Shown: piece after piece, positions 16,422 to 24,485 of the stretch
Numbering within the stretch: position 1 is the first letter of the stretch
Layout: each line of letters opens with the position of its first letter
DNA from: Lachnospiraceae bacterium
GTDB taxonomy: Bacteria; Bacillota; Clostridia; Lachnospirales; Lachnospiraceae
Length of the DNA stretch: 37,942 nucleotides
Reading direction: 5' to 3'
Assembly (NCBI GenBank): GCA_022768825.1
Contig: JALEJB010000165.1
Span: 1 to 37,942 of the forward strand
The notes under the pieces: model-generated
What the model saw: the letters and a program-made list of their open reading frames with translations, nothing else
Database searches by the model: none
Told to the model about the DNA's origin: nothing
Translations under genes and position numbers: made by a program

Positions 16422-16465
16422 ACACAAAAAAACAATCGTAAATTTTTACGATTGTTTTTTTGTGT
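16422..16465 (-). terminator. 44-bp perfect palindrome, terminator of the hemZ operon
   Basis: Two 21-bp arms (16422-16442 and 16445-16465) are perfect reverse complements around a 2-bp centre. The core is CAATCGTAAA/TTTACGATTG, flanked by runs of seven A and seven T. It lies 22 bp past the hemZ stop codon, and the outer T-run makes it a bidirectional intrinsic terminator. Confidence 0.75.
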
Positions 16466-16487
16466 TTCTAATAAGGTCTTCAATTCG

Positions 16488-18032
16488 TCACAGAAAGTTC
16501 ACAGTGTCTGACACCATTTCCTCAAAAAGTCTCCGTTTTCGCTCGATCATCTCGTCGATTTTCTCGATATAGAGTCCCACATCCTTGACGTTATCGCACC
16601 GCTCGATCCGACCGTCCGAATAGACCCGCTTCGTCACGGTTCCCGCACCGCAGGCGACGATAGTCTGCACTTCCTCCATGATGAGAATGTTGTAAATTCC
16701 CTCTTTTCCCGGCAGACCATAACCGGTATTCTCATAATTGCCTGCCATATTTTTCTGGCGGTACATATAATATGGAACCATGCCCATCTCTTTCGCTGCT
16801 GCCGCCGCGCAGGCCTGCGTCTCAGGAGTGATCTCGATCTTATAATCCTTGTACTGATCACGACAGATGTTCAGACGCGCGGCACGCTTGAGTGCCAGGG
16901 CATGTACCGTCAGATTATCGGGTTTCAGTTTCTGAATCTCCTCCATTGTGCTTTGCACGTCAGATAGCGACTCCCCCGGAAGACCAAGAATCAGATCCAT
17001 ATTGATATTGTCAAAGCCGATCTCTCTGGCAAGCTGAAAGCTTTCGATGGTCTGCTCCACCGTGTGATGTCTTCCGATCACATCCAGCGTCTCCTGCTTC
17101 ATCGTCTGCGGATTGACGGAAATGCGGCTGATCTTGTGATCGTAGATTGTCTGCAATTTTTCTCTCGTGATGCTGTCCGGTCGTCCGGCCTCCACGGTGT
17201 ATTCTAACAAATTGGAAAAATCAAACCGGCACTCGATCATGGATAAAAGACGATCCATCTGCTCCGGCTCCAAGGTCGTCGGCGTACCGCCGCCGATATA
17301 GATCGAATTCAGCTTCTTTCCCGCAAATGCTTCTCGGACGTAATCCAGTTCTTTTTCCAACGCATCCAGATATTCATCAACCCGCTTTCTCCAGATGCCC
17401 AACGGGTAGGAAGTGAACGAACAATACAGACAGGTACTCGGGCAAAACGGAATTCCTACATACAGGCTAAATCCGTTTTCATAATCCAGTTTTGATAACA
17501 GTCCATGCTCACGTTTTGCGATATCGATGGCCAGTGCGATCTTCTCATCGCTTGCCAGATAGGTGGATTTCATATAGGCTGTGATCTCCTCGTCACCCGC
17601 CTGTTGCTGCAGCAGCTGCATCGGTATCTTGGTCGGACGAATTCCGGTCAGGGTTCCCCACGGCAGCTCCTGCCCGGTGAGCTTCGAAAGCAGACCATAC
17701 AGCCCTCTCTTCAGTTCATTTTTCATTTCCGGACGATTACGGGATGAAAAATGAATCTCTCCCGTGGCATCCGCTTCTTTTTGTCCGGTTGCGGCAACCA
17801 CCTGCCCGTAACCAACCGCTTCCAACGCCGGCTCAAACACCCACATGGCAAACCGCATCGCAGCTGCCTGTTCTGTCTCAAACCGTGTATCCATCTGCAA
17901 AAAAGCCCGCACCGCTTCCGTCGGCTCTTTTTCTTCTGCACAAACAGAAACATTCTCTGATGGATAGAATGCTTTCACCAGAGAATGTATATCATATTCG
18001 AAATTCGAATCATTTAACTTTACGATGATCAT
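16488..18032 (-). CDS. hemZ: Radical SAM coproporphyrinogen dehydrogenase HemZ
   Basis: This is 514 residues. The radical SAM cluster motif is CPSTCLYCSF (near residue 198), followed by YIGGGTPTTL (the GGGTP motif) and RISVNPQTM. HemZ is the Clostridia/Bacillus HemN-like enzyme of the heme pathway, thought to act on coproporphyrinogen III without oxygen. The N-terminal 160 residues are the extra domain that separates HemZ from HemN/HemW. It follows the MBL hydrolase by 9 bp in the relA unit. The last residues (EMVSDTVNFL) are encoded by a dispersed GTGTCTGACACC repeat, so the natural C-terminus has probably been replaced. The usual downstream hisS is absent here. Confidence 0.9.
   Translation of the reverse strand: MIIVKLNDSNFEYDIHSLVKAFYPSENVSVCAEEKEPTEAVRAFLQMDTRFETEQAAAMRFAMWVFEPALEAVGYGQVVAATGQKEADATGEIHFSSRNRPEMKNELKRGLYGLLSKLTGQELPWGTLTGIRPTKIPMQLLQQQAGDEEITAYMKSTYLASDEKIALAIDIAKREHGLLSKLDYENGFSLYVGIPFCPSTCLYCSFTSYPLGIWRKRVDEYLDALEKELDYVREAFAGKKLNSIYIGGGTPTTLEPEQMDRLLSMIECRFDFSNLLEYTVEAGRPDSITREKLQTIYDHKISRISVNPQTMKQETLDVIGRHHTVEQTIESFQLAREIGFDNINMDLILGLPGESLSDVQSTMEEIQKLKPDNLTVHALALKRAARLNICRDQYKDYKIEITPETQACAAAAAKEMGMVPYYMYRQKNMAGNYENTGYGLPGKEGIYNILIMEEVQTIVACGAGTVTKRVYSDGRIERCDNVKDVGLYIEKIDEMIERKRRLFEEMVSDTVNFL
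16503..16515. repeat. Dispersed palindrome copy 5, inside the hemZ 3' end
   Basis: GTTCACAGTGTCTGACACC (16497-16515) is identical to 10672-10690. It encodes part of the last ten residues of HemZ on the minus strand. Confidence 0.75.
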
Positions 18033-18041
18033 AGTTTCTTC

Positions 18042-18662
18042 CTATACAAATGGGTTATATTTTTTCTCGCTTCCAATCTGTGTCGGTTCTCCGTGTCCGG
18101 TGTAGACGATCGTCAGATCCGGGAGCACAAACAGCCGGTCCCGAATAGATCGGATCAGTGTGGAGCTGCTGCCGCCCGGAAAATCCGTCCGTCCCACCGA
18201 TTCACAAAACAAGGTATCTCCGGCAAAGAGCACACCCTCTTTTTCAAAGTAAAAGCACACACCGCCCGGTGTATGTCCCGGCGTATGGATGACCTGAATC
18301 TCAAAGCCTGCCAGCTGCAATACCTGTCGATCCCGGAGTTTTTCATCTGCGCGATTGACGATACGTCGTCCCATCATGCCACAGCAGTTGCGCTGTGGAT
18401 CTGCCATCAGATCAAAATCATCCTCATGTACGTAGATCTTGACGTGATATCTTTCTGCCAGCTCATTGGCACCGGTAGCATGATCAAAGTGTCCGTGAGT
18501 CAGCAGGATAGCGACAGGTTTGTAACCCTTCTCATCGATTTTGGATGCAAGCATCGCTGCGTCATCACCCGGATCGATCACGATACATTCACTTGTCGCT
18601 TCATTGATCGCAAAATAACAATTGGTCTCTACCCAGCCTACTACATAATGTTCTACTTTCAT
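18042..18662 (-). CDS. MBL-fold metallo-hydrolase (glyoxalase II-like)
   Basis: This is 206 residues from the ATG at 18662, chosen because AAAGGA precedes it; the frame is open 29 codons further but has no ribosome site there. The zinc-binding THGHFDHATG motif (near residue 60), the HTPGHTPGG motif, a later GDTLFCESVGRTDF block and the last ligand TGHGEPT are all present. This is the small hydroxyacylglutathione-hydrolase-like protein that sits between relA and hemZ in many Clostridia. Its substrate is not known. It lies between relA (105 bp) and hemZ (9 bp) on the same strand. Confidence 0.85.
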   Translation of the reverse strand: MKVEHYVVGWVETNCYFAINEATSECIVIDPGDDAAMLASKIDEKGYKPVAILLTHGHFDHATGANELAERYHVKIYVHEDDFDLMADPQRNCCGMMGRRIVNRADEKLRDRQVLQLAGFEIQVIHTPGHTPGGVCFYFEKEGVLFAGDTLFCESVGRTDFPGGSSSTLIRSIRDRLFVLPDLTIVYTGHGEPTQIGSEKKYNPFV

Positions 18663-18766
18663 ATGAAATCCTTTCTTTTCTCTCATAGGCAATCCGCAGA
18701 ATTTCCTATGAGATGCCAAAAGAGCCGCTTGCGACTCTTTTACAATCAAATAATATTGAATACTGA

Positions 18767-21085
18767 TCAGCCTGACGTGCGCTCGATGTCAATCACACTT
18801 TCAATCTGACGCAATTTTTCAATCAAACCGTTGACCTGCTCCTTACCCTTGGTCTCAAATCCGATCGTAATGGTGGCAACTCCCTGTTTGCTGGTCTTGG
18901 AATGCATCGAATTGATATCGATGCCTCGCTCCGTAAATGCTTTCGTGAGATCCACCAGAAGTCCGGTCCGGTTATTGCCGAAGATCTTGATCTCCGCAAG
19001 ATAAAGTCCGGTCTGTCCATCCGCCTCGTCACCGCTCCATTCTGCCTCAATCAGACGTCCCTTATCTATCTCTGACAAATTCACCATATTGATGCAGTCC
19101 GTCCGATGAATCGACACGCCCCGTCCTCTGGTTACAAAGCCGATGATCTCATCGCCCGGAACCGGACTGCAGCATTTTGACAGATGAACCGAAATGTCGT
19201 ACAAGCCTTTTACCACGATTCCGCTCTTGGACTTATGGGATACCATTTGGCTCGGCTTATTATCAATATTAGCTTCTCCATTCATCTGTTCGAGGATATC
19301 CTCATCCGTCAGCTGATGACGATGATCGTTCTGATATTCCTCATACATGCGATTGGCGATCTGACTCTCTTTTAAACCGCCATGACCCACGGTAGCCAGA
19401 CAGTTTTCCCAGGTCTGGAAACCGTATTTGCGCAGGATCTTTTGCTGATACTCCGGCTTATTGATCTCCGACCAGTTGATCCCCTTGGACTTGCAATATT
19501 TGTCCAACAGATCCTTGCCTTTTTGGATATTTTCTTCCTTATATTCACTGCGAAACCACTGATTAATCTTATTTTTCGCCTGTGAGCTTTTGACAATGTT
19601 CAGCCAGTCACGGCTTGGCCCTCTGGAATTCTGCGAGGTGACGATCTCAATGCGGTCTCCGTTCTGGATGACGTAATCGATCGGAACCAGCTTTCCGTTG
19701 ACCTTGGCACCGATCATCTTGTTGCCGACTGCGGAATGAATGGCATAGGCAAAATCCACCGGTGTGGAACCGTTTGGCAGATTTTTGACATCTCCGGATG
19801 GGGTAAAACAGAATACCGTATCCGAAAACAGATCCAGATCACTTTTCAAAAGGCTTACAAACTCTTTGTTGTCGGACATATCCCGCTGCCACTCCAGAAT
19901 CTGTCGCAGCCAGCTGAGCTTTTCCTCTTCTCCGTTCATGGCATTGCCATTGGCAACTTCCTTGTATTTCCAGTGCGCAGCGATACCATATTCCGCGGTA
20001 CGATGCATCTCATACGTTCGGATCTGGATCTCAAAAGGACGTCCGTCCGGTCCGATCAGGGTCGTATGAAGGGACTGATACATATTCGGTTTCGGCATCG
20101 CGATGTAGTCCTTGAAGCGTCCCGGAATCGGCTTGTATTTCTCATGGATGACACCCAGTGCCGCATAACAGTCCTTCAAATCATTGACTAAAATGCGGAT
20201 TGCAAACAGATCATAGATCTGATCGATGGTTTTATCCTGATTGACCATCTTTTTATAAATACTGAAGAAATGTTTGGATCGTCCGTCGATCGTTGCGTCG
20301 ATCCCGCCTTCTTTGATATATTCCTTGACCTGATCCACCAGATCCTTGACATACTGGTCTCTGGCGCCTTTTCGCATGGCTACCTTTTCCACCAGATCAT
20401 AGTAGGCTTCCGGTTCCAGATAGCGAAGGGACAGGTCATCCAGCTCCACCTTTACTTTCGAAATACCGAGACGCTGGGCGATCGGTGCGTAGATATCCAT
20501 CGTCTCACGCGCCTTCTCCTTCTGCTTCTCCGGTTTCATATATTTGAGCGTCCGCATATTGTGCAGACGGTCAGCCAGCTTGATCAAAATGACGCGGATA
20601 TCCTTTGCCATAGCGAGAAACATCTTTCGCAGATTTTCTGCCTGGATCTCCACCTTGTCAGCGTCGTAGGACAGCTGTCCCAATTTCGTGACTCCATCCA
20701 CCAGCAAAGCAACCTCGTCGCCGAACTCTTCTGCGATCTGTTCACTTGTCATCACCGTATCTTCGACAACATCGTGCAAAAGACCGGCTACGATCGTCTC
20801 TTTGTCCAGCTCCAGCTCTGCTAAAATGATCGCCACACACAGTGGATGAATAATATAAGCCTCCCCGGATTTGCGCACTTGACCCTTATGGGCATCGTCT
20901 GCAATGTGGAAGGCTTTTTCAATCATAGAGATATCTGTTGACGGATGATATTTGCGCACACAACGAATCAGCTCCTTGTACAAGACATCAGGGCTGACAA
21001 AATCGTCCATTTTTCGAATGTGCTCCCCAATCGGGATGACAGACTGTTCTAACTCCTGAATTTTCTCTGTTGCTTTATCTGACAT
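18767..21085 (-). CDS. relA: Bifunctional (p)ppGpp synthetase/hydrolase Rel
   Basis: This is 772 residues from the ATG at 21085 (MSDKATEK); a GTG 12 bp upstream is possible. The HD hydrolase domain has RKSGEAYIIHP and GLLHDVVEDT (near 55-120). The synthetase domain has RSKHFFSIYKKM, FKDYIAMPKPNMYQSLHTT and EIQIRT.EMHRTAEYGIAAHWKYK (near 250-380). A TGS domain (FTPSGDVKNLPNGSTPVDFA, near 430) and a C-terminal ACT domain follow. It is full length. It makes and degrades the stringent-response alarmone and senses stalled ribosomes. A second alarmone synthetase lies directly upstream. Confidence 0.95.
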   Translation of the reverse strand: MSDKATEKIQELEQSVIPIGEHIRKMDDFVSPDVLYKELIRCVRKYHPSTDISMIEKAFHIADDAHKGQVRKSGEAYIIHPLCVAIILAELELDKETIVAGLLHDVVEDTVMTSEQIAEEFGDEVALLVDGVTKLGQLSYDADKVEIQAENLRKMFLAMAKDIRVILIKLADRLHNMRTLKYMKPEKQKEKARETMDIYAPIAQRLGISKVKVELDDLSLRYLEPEAYYDLVEKVAMRKGARDQYVKDLVDQVKEYIKEGGIDATIDGRSKHFFSIYKKMVNQDKTIDQIYDLFAIRILVNDLKDCYAALGVIHEKYKPIPGRFKDYIAMPKPNMYQSLHTTLIGPDGRPFEIQIRTYEMHRTAEYGIAAHWKYKEVANGNAMNGEEEKLSWLRQILEWQRDMSDNKEFVSLLKSDLDLFSDTVFCFTPSGDVKNLPNGSTPVDFAYAIHSAVGNKMIGAKVNGKLVPIDYVIQNGDRIEIVTSQNSRGPSRDWLNIVKSSQAKNKINQWFRSEYKEENIQKGKDLLDKYCKSKGINWSEINKPEYQQKILRKYGFQTWENCLATVGHGGLKESQIANRMYEEYQNDHRHQLTDEDILEQMNGEANIDNKPSQMVSHKSKSGIVVKGLYDISVHLSKCCSPVPGDEIIGFVTRGRGVSIHRTDCINMVNLSEIDKGRLIEAEWSGDEADGQTGLYLAEIKIFGNNRTGLLVDLTKAFTERGIDINSMHSKTSKQGVATITIGFETKGKEQVNGLIEKLRQIESVIDIERTSG

Positions 21086-21185
21086 TGTATCACCCACTTT
21101 TCATTTTCTGCAAATATGTTCAACTGCATTTTCTCAATCGTTTTCTCGCTTTGAACATAAAACGATTTTATTATAAATAAAGAAA

Positions 21186-21215
21186 AAAAGCAATCCATAT
21201 CGATTGCTTTTTTCT
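21186..21215 (-). terminator. Terminator between the small alarmone synthetase and relA
   Basis: AAAAAAGCAATC pairs with GATTGCTTTTTT around a short CATATC loop; a T-run follows on the minus strand. It separates the two alarmone genes, so relA should have its own promoter in 21100-21185 (a TATAAT-like box is present, but no clear -35). Confidence 0.8.
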
Positions 21216-21233
21216 GTAGATGTCAATTTCTTT

Positions 21234-21875
21234 TTATTTCATCTTCGCTTTTTCTTCTAAGATTGCCTTATTCAATTGCAGCATCTTCTCGTCGAGCATG
21301 GACACGATGTCCGAACATTCTCTCAGATCGCGACTGATATAATCCGGTGCATTCCCCTCAAACTTATAATAGATCTTGTGCTCTAAGCTGGCCCAGAAGT
21401 CCATTGCTATGGTGCGGATCTGGATCTCCACCTTCGTATCTACCACCCGGTCACTTAAAAAGATCGGCACCGTCACCAGCATGTGATAACTCTTATAACC
21501 GCTCGCTTTCGGACGCTTGATGTAGTCCTTGACCGACAATACCGTCAGATCATTTTGTTTTCCGATCATCTCGGCGATCCGGTAAATATCTGATGTAAAC
21601 GAGCACACGATCCGTATTCCCGCAATATCGTTCAGATTGTTTGCCATGTTTTCCATAGTGACTTCAAAGCCGTTGCGCTTTAATTTCTTGCAGATGCTTT
21701 CCGGTGATTTGATTCTGGATTTGATATATTCGATTGGATTATACTTATGTACATGTACGAACTCGTCATTTAAAATTTCCAGTTTTGTTCCGACTTCCTT
21801 CAAAGCGGAATTGTAAAGAAAAATTAAGGTTTCCCAGCTCTCCACGTTGTCTTGAAATACTTCAGCCGGTTGCAT
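21234..21875 (-). CDS. Small alarmone synthetase (RelQ/YjbM-type)
   Basis: This is 213 residues, a single RelA/SpoT synthetase domain. Visible motifs are NDIAGIRIVCSF (near 95), KRPKASGYKSYHM, the VEIQIRTIAMDFWASLEHKIYYK block (near 160) and an acidic/basic C-terminal helix. There is no HD domain, no TGS and no ACT domain, so it should only make (p)ppGpp or pGpp and not hydrolyse it. Such enzymes usually form tetramers and respond to stress through transcription. It sits just upstream of relA but is separated by a terminator. Its mRNA leader is structured. Confidence 0.9.
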   Translation of the reverse strand: MQPAEVFQDNVESWETLIFLYNSALKEVGTKLEILNDEFVHVHKYNPIEYIKSRIKSPESICKKLKRNGFEVTMENMANNLNDIAGIRIVCSFTSDIYRIAEMIGKQNDLTVLSVKDYIKRPKASGYKSYHMLVTVPIFLSDRVVDTKVEIQIRTIAMDFWASLEHKIYYKFEGNAPDYISRDLRECSDIVSMLDEKMLQLNKAILEEKAKMK

Positions 21876-21937
21876 GTTACTCCCCTCACTTCCATACCGT
21901 CTTTTCTATGATATAAAATCATGCCATGATTCTCATG

Positions 21938-21988
21938 GTCTTCAGGGCTCCGTCAGCTCTTCGAGCTGCCACCTCAAGACATAGTATA
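21938..21988 (-). promoter_or_regulatory. Promoter and structured 5' leader of the small alarmone synthetase
   Basis: On the minus strand a TATACT -10 (plus 21983-21988) precedes a predicted start near 21976. The RNA begins with GTCTTGAGG, which pairs with CCTGAAGAC (plus 21938-21946; one mismatch) and encloses a perfect CAGCTC-GAA-GAGCTG hairpin (plus 21954-21968). More hairpins (CCATGAGAATCATGG) follow. I do not recognise it as a known riboswitch. Confidence 0.45.
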
Positions 21989-22055
21989 ACACAACTTTGT
22001 GCAAAATGTGTAATATTTTGTAATTTTTCACATTTTTTTAATAATTTTGCACAAT

Positions 22056-22463
22056 TCACTTCATCCGTGTCCAGTCTTCCACCTGTAGTCCGTCTATTCG
22101 AGCATACTCTCTCGTATTGTTCGTCACAACCGTCAGGCCTCGTGACATGGCATGACCTGCAATCAGGTTATCCATTGTCCCAATCGGTGTTCCCCGGCGT
22201 TCTAATCGAGTACGAATACGTCCATATTCCTCTGCTGCTTTTGAATCAAATTCCAACACTGTAAACGGAGATAAAAACATCATCATCGCCAATCTGTTTT
22301 TTTCAACAAGTTGACTCTTCTCCACTCCATGCATCAACTCTGCATATGTAATCGAGGATATACACAGTTCGTCCGGATCATGTGCCAAAATATTTCTGAT
22401 CACAATTTCCGGTTTCTGTTTGATGGCAAAAATACATATATTTGTATCCAGCATATAGGTCAT
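22056..22463 (-). CDS. vapC: VapC-type PIN-domain ribonuclease toxin
   Basis: This is 135 residues with the PIN-domain acidic residues in place: MLDTNICIF (Asp near residue 6), TYAELMHGVEKS (Glu near 44), TMDNLIAGHAMSRG (Asp near 98) and VVTNNTREYARI (the last acidic region, Asn/Glu). PIN toxins of this kind cleave tRNA or rRNA. The start overlaps the stop of the upstream VapB gene (ATGA), so translation is coupled. The likely partner is the AbrB-like antitoxin before it. Confidence 0.9.
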   Translation of the reverse strand: MTYMLDTNICIFAIKQKPEIVIRNILAHDPDELCISSITYAELMHGVEKSQLVEKNRLAMMMFLSPFTVLEFDSKAAEEYGRIRTRLERRGTPIGTMDNLIAGHAMSRGLTVVTNNTREYARIDGLQVEDWTRMK

Positions 22464-22690
22464 AGGCTATCTCTCTCCTGTGCCACAGATTCAGCTCTCC
22501 CCTCCACCATAAAATCGCCGCTAAACAGATCAAGACTTGCAAGAAAACCCGCAAATGGATTGTCCTTCGGTATCATCATAACAACATCTCCTATCTTATT
22601 GATTGCAACTTCATCGGCATTAAATCGACACTCTTTTGGCAATCTAACCGCCTGACTTCTTCCGTTTTCAAATAATTTAGCTGTCATCAT
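22460..22690 (-). CDS. vapB: VapB-type (AbrB/SpoVT fold) antitoxin
   Basis: This is 76 residues starting MMTAKLFENGRSQAVRLPKE, the standard swapped-hairpin AbrB-fold DNA-binding region of VapB. A C-terminal tail (NPFAGFLASLDLFSGDF) would bind and block the VapC active site. It has an AGAGAGG ribosome site and a perfect promoter whose -10 lies inside a palindrome. Confidence 0.9.
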   Translation of the reverse strand: MMTAKLFENGRSQAVRLPKECRFNADEVAINKIGDVVMMIPKDNPFAGFLASLDLFSGDFMVEGRAESVAQERDSL

Positions 22691-22714
22691 AGCAAGAACC
22701 TCTCTCTCTGCTTA

Positions 22715-22744
22715 CAGTATATACTGCGATATATATCATGTCAA
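22715..22744 (-). promoter_or_regulatory. vapBC promoter and operator
   Basis: On the minus strand TTGACA (plus 22739-22744), a 17-bp spacer and TATACT (plus 22716-22721) form a strong promoter. The -10 lies in the palindrome CAGTATATACTG (22715-22726), a good candidate for VapB autorepression. Confidence 0.75.
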
Positions 22745-22807
22745 CACAAAAATATAAAAACTGCGCTTATCCTTATCAAGACTGTAATTTTTCACCACAT
22801 AATGCAA

Positions 22808-22836
22808 CAGACAAGCCGCATACGGCTTGCCTGTTA
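22808..22836. other. Hairpin downstream of the secreted Big_2 gene
   Basis: ACAGACAAGCCG pairs with CGGCTTGCCTGT around CATA. No T-run follows on either strand, so it may be a processing or weak terminator hairpin. Confidence 0.4.
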
Positions 22837-22853
22837 TAAAAATTTACTTCTCT

Positions 22854-24323
22854 TTACCAAGGGAAAAACTTATCCACAATGGCACCAACAGCTGTTTCAA
22901 TTGTTTTATCAATGATATATTTTCCGACCGAAATCATTGCATCAGAGATATCTACATTGAAGGCACTGATATTCTGTCTTACATATGTCGCAGTTTCCGT
23001 TGATTGTGCCCGTTTATCGGTAGGCTTTGTTTCACCATACTCTCGACATCTTGTTGCAAATACCAGTTTATGTCCATCGATCTTTACCTGATACAACGCA
23101 GGTGAACTATCCCTGGAATAAATTCGTATTGTACCCATTCCTTCTCCCGGTTCATACTCATAATAGAAATCTGTTCCGCCGTCTATAGTAGAATCAAGTT
23201 TTGTGATCACGGCATTTTGCGAAGAGCCAGCCAGATATATTTCTGTCGTATAATAATCAGACGTATTAATAGTTGATGAGCCATTCTCTATATCATATAC
23301 TGGATAGGTCATTCCGTTGGAATAATCGACATCTGTAATATCCCCGATCACATCCCAATTATAGGTGGTCTCCGTCTTACCCTCATCATTGATGGTCGTA
23401 TCAAATTTGTTAGCGACAGACGTTCTCAATACGGTATCCGCTAAGACAACTTTATTAATTCCTTTCATCGTGTAAATATTGACAAACTGCGGAACCGGCT
23501 CTGTCGTAAACTTACATCTCAGGGTCACTCCCTTTACAGTTGCATCAATATAGGTCGTTCCCAGATCCTTGGCGGTAACCACGCCATTAGAATCAACAGT
23601 GGCAATTGCCGGATTTTCGCTTTTCCATTTCACTTTTCCCTTGACACCGTTCACCTTCAAAGTCGTTTTGTTGCCGACGATTTTACATACTTCCGTCTCA
23701 TTCAGCTTAGGATCGATCACCGTCACTTTACATTTCATGGCTTTATTTCCGACTTTTGCTGTAATGGTTGTCGTTCCGGGGCCTTTAATCTCAAACCGAA
23801 GTTCACTGTAGCCATATTTATCATTCCATTTAATACTCCTCCCTACACCAATGACTGCATCGTTAGAAGATTGAATGCTGGTAAACGGCACTTTCGAACA
23901 AACACATACCAAATTATTATATTCTACATATGTCTTTACCGTTCCCACGTTGAACTTTAATTTTTTCTCCAGACTCTCAGGATCAGGTGCTGTCGTAATC
24001 GTGGTATTTTTAAACGCAATTTTCTTATCAATTACTTTTACTCTAACCGGCTCGCAAAAAGAATAGCCCGTTGATGATGTAATTGTTGCACTTCCTGCTT
24101 TTTTAGCATAAACCTTGCCATAACTGTCAACTGAAACAACCTTGTTATTAGAGGATGTATAATCATAAGCATCGCTTATCATATCCCACAGGCTTCCCTT
24201 TGTGCCCTTTTCTAAAATCATTGTTCCTTTTGTTTCTGCGTATACCGATATCTTCCCGATACCAATACCCATCAGCACTGCCAAACATGCTAAAAATAAC
24301 AACCATTTTCTTTTTTGTTTCAT
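22854..24323 (-). CDS. Secreted Big_2 (Ig-like) domain protein
   Basis: This is 489 residues with a signal peptide (KQKRKWLLFLACLAVLMGIG ... VYAE). Residues about 35-90 and 200-270 are Big_2-type Ig domains, with the signature ATVDSNGVVTAKDLGTTYI and a matching VSVDSYGKVYAKKAGSATI. The C-terminal half is beta-rich and unusual in ending with an amphipathic helix (YIIDKTIETAVGAIVDKFFPW). There is no wall anchor motif. It is the last gene of the SPFH/TM2 unit, 51 bp after the small peptide gene. The role is unknown, probably cell-surface. Confidence 0.75.
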   Translation of the reverse strand: MKQKRKWLLFLACLAVLMGIGIGKISVYAETKGTMILEKGTKGSLWDMISDAYDYTSSNNKVVSVDSYGKVYAKKAGSATITSSTGYSFCEPVRVKVIDKKIAFKNTTITTAPDPESLEKKLKFNVGTVKTYVEYNNLVCVCSKVPFTSIQSSNDAVIGVGRSIKWNDKYGYSELRFEIKGPGTTTITAKVGNKAMKCKVTVIDPKLNETEVCKIVGNKTTLKVNGVKGKVKWKSENPAIATVDSNGVVTAKDLGTTYIDATVKGVTLRCKFTTEPVPQFVNIYTMKGINKVVLADTVLRTSVANKFDTTINDEGKTETTYNWDVIGDITDVDYSNGMTYPVYDIENGSSTINTSDYYTTEIYLAGSSQNAVITKLDSTIDGGTDFYYEYEPGEGMGTIRIYSRDSSPALYQVKIDGHKLVFATRCREYGETKPTDKRAQSTETATYVRQNISAFNVDISDAMISVGKYIIDKTIETAVGAIVDKFFPW

Positions 24324-24374
24324 TTTTCCACATCCTCCTTTTTCATGACATAGATCAAATATAGAAATCCTTTT

Positions 24375-24485
24375 TCAGTCATCCATGCTTTTTAACTGAT
24401 TGATTTTGTGTTCTCTGTATACGAATAATAGAAACACGGCAGACATCATCAGCCAATATAGGAACTTCACTGTTTTTTTCATCAT
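24375..24485 (-). CDS. Small membrane peptide coupled to the TM2 gene
   Basis: This 36-residue ORF starts MMKKTVKFLYWLMMSAVFLL, has one membrane segment and ends with a polar tail (YREHKINQLKSMDD). Its ATG overlaps the TM2 protein's stop codon (ATGA), so it is likely made by translational coupling; no ribosome site is otherwise visible. It was found by reading the gap between two genes. It could be a small partner of the TM2 or SPFH protein. Confidence 0.5.
   Translation of the reverse strand: MMKKTVKFLYWLMMSAVFLLFVYREHKINQLKSMDD

Noticed and set aside
21938-21980. Known riboswitch class (ykkC/ppGpp type) in the small alarmone synthetase leader
   Set aside because: An ACGG-like string is present, but the conserved core of that class is not; I kept it as an unknown structured leader.
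22808-22836. Rho-independent terminator after the secreted Big_2 gene
   Set aside because: The stem is good, but no T-run follows on either strand; kept only as a hairpin.
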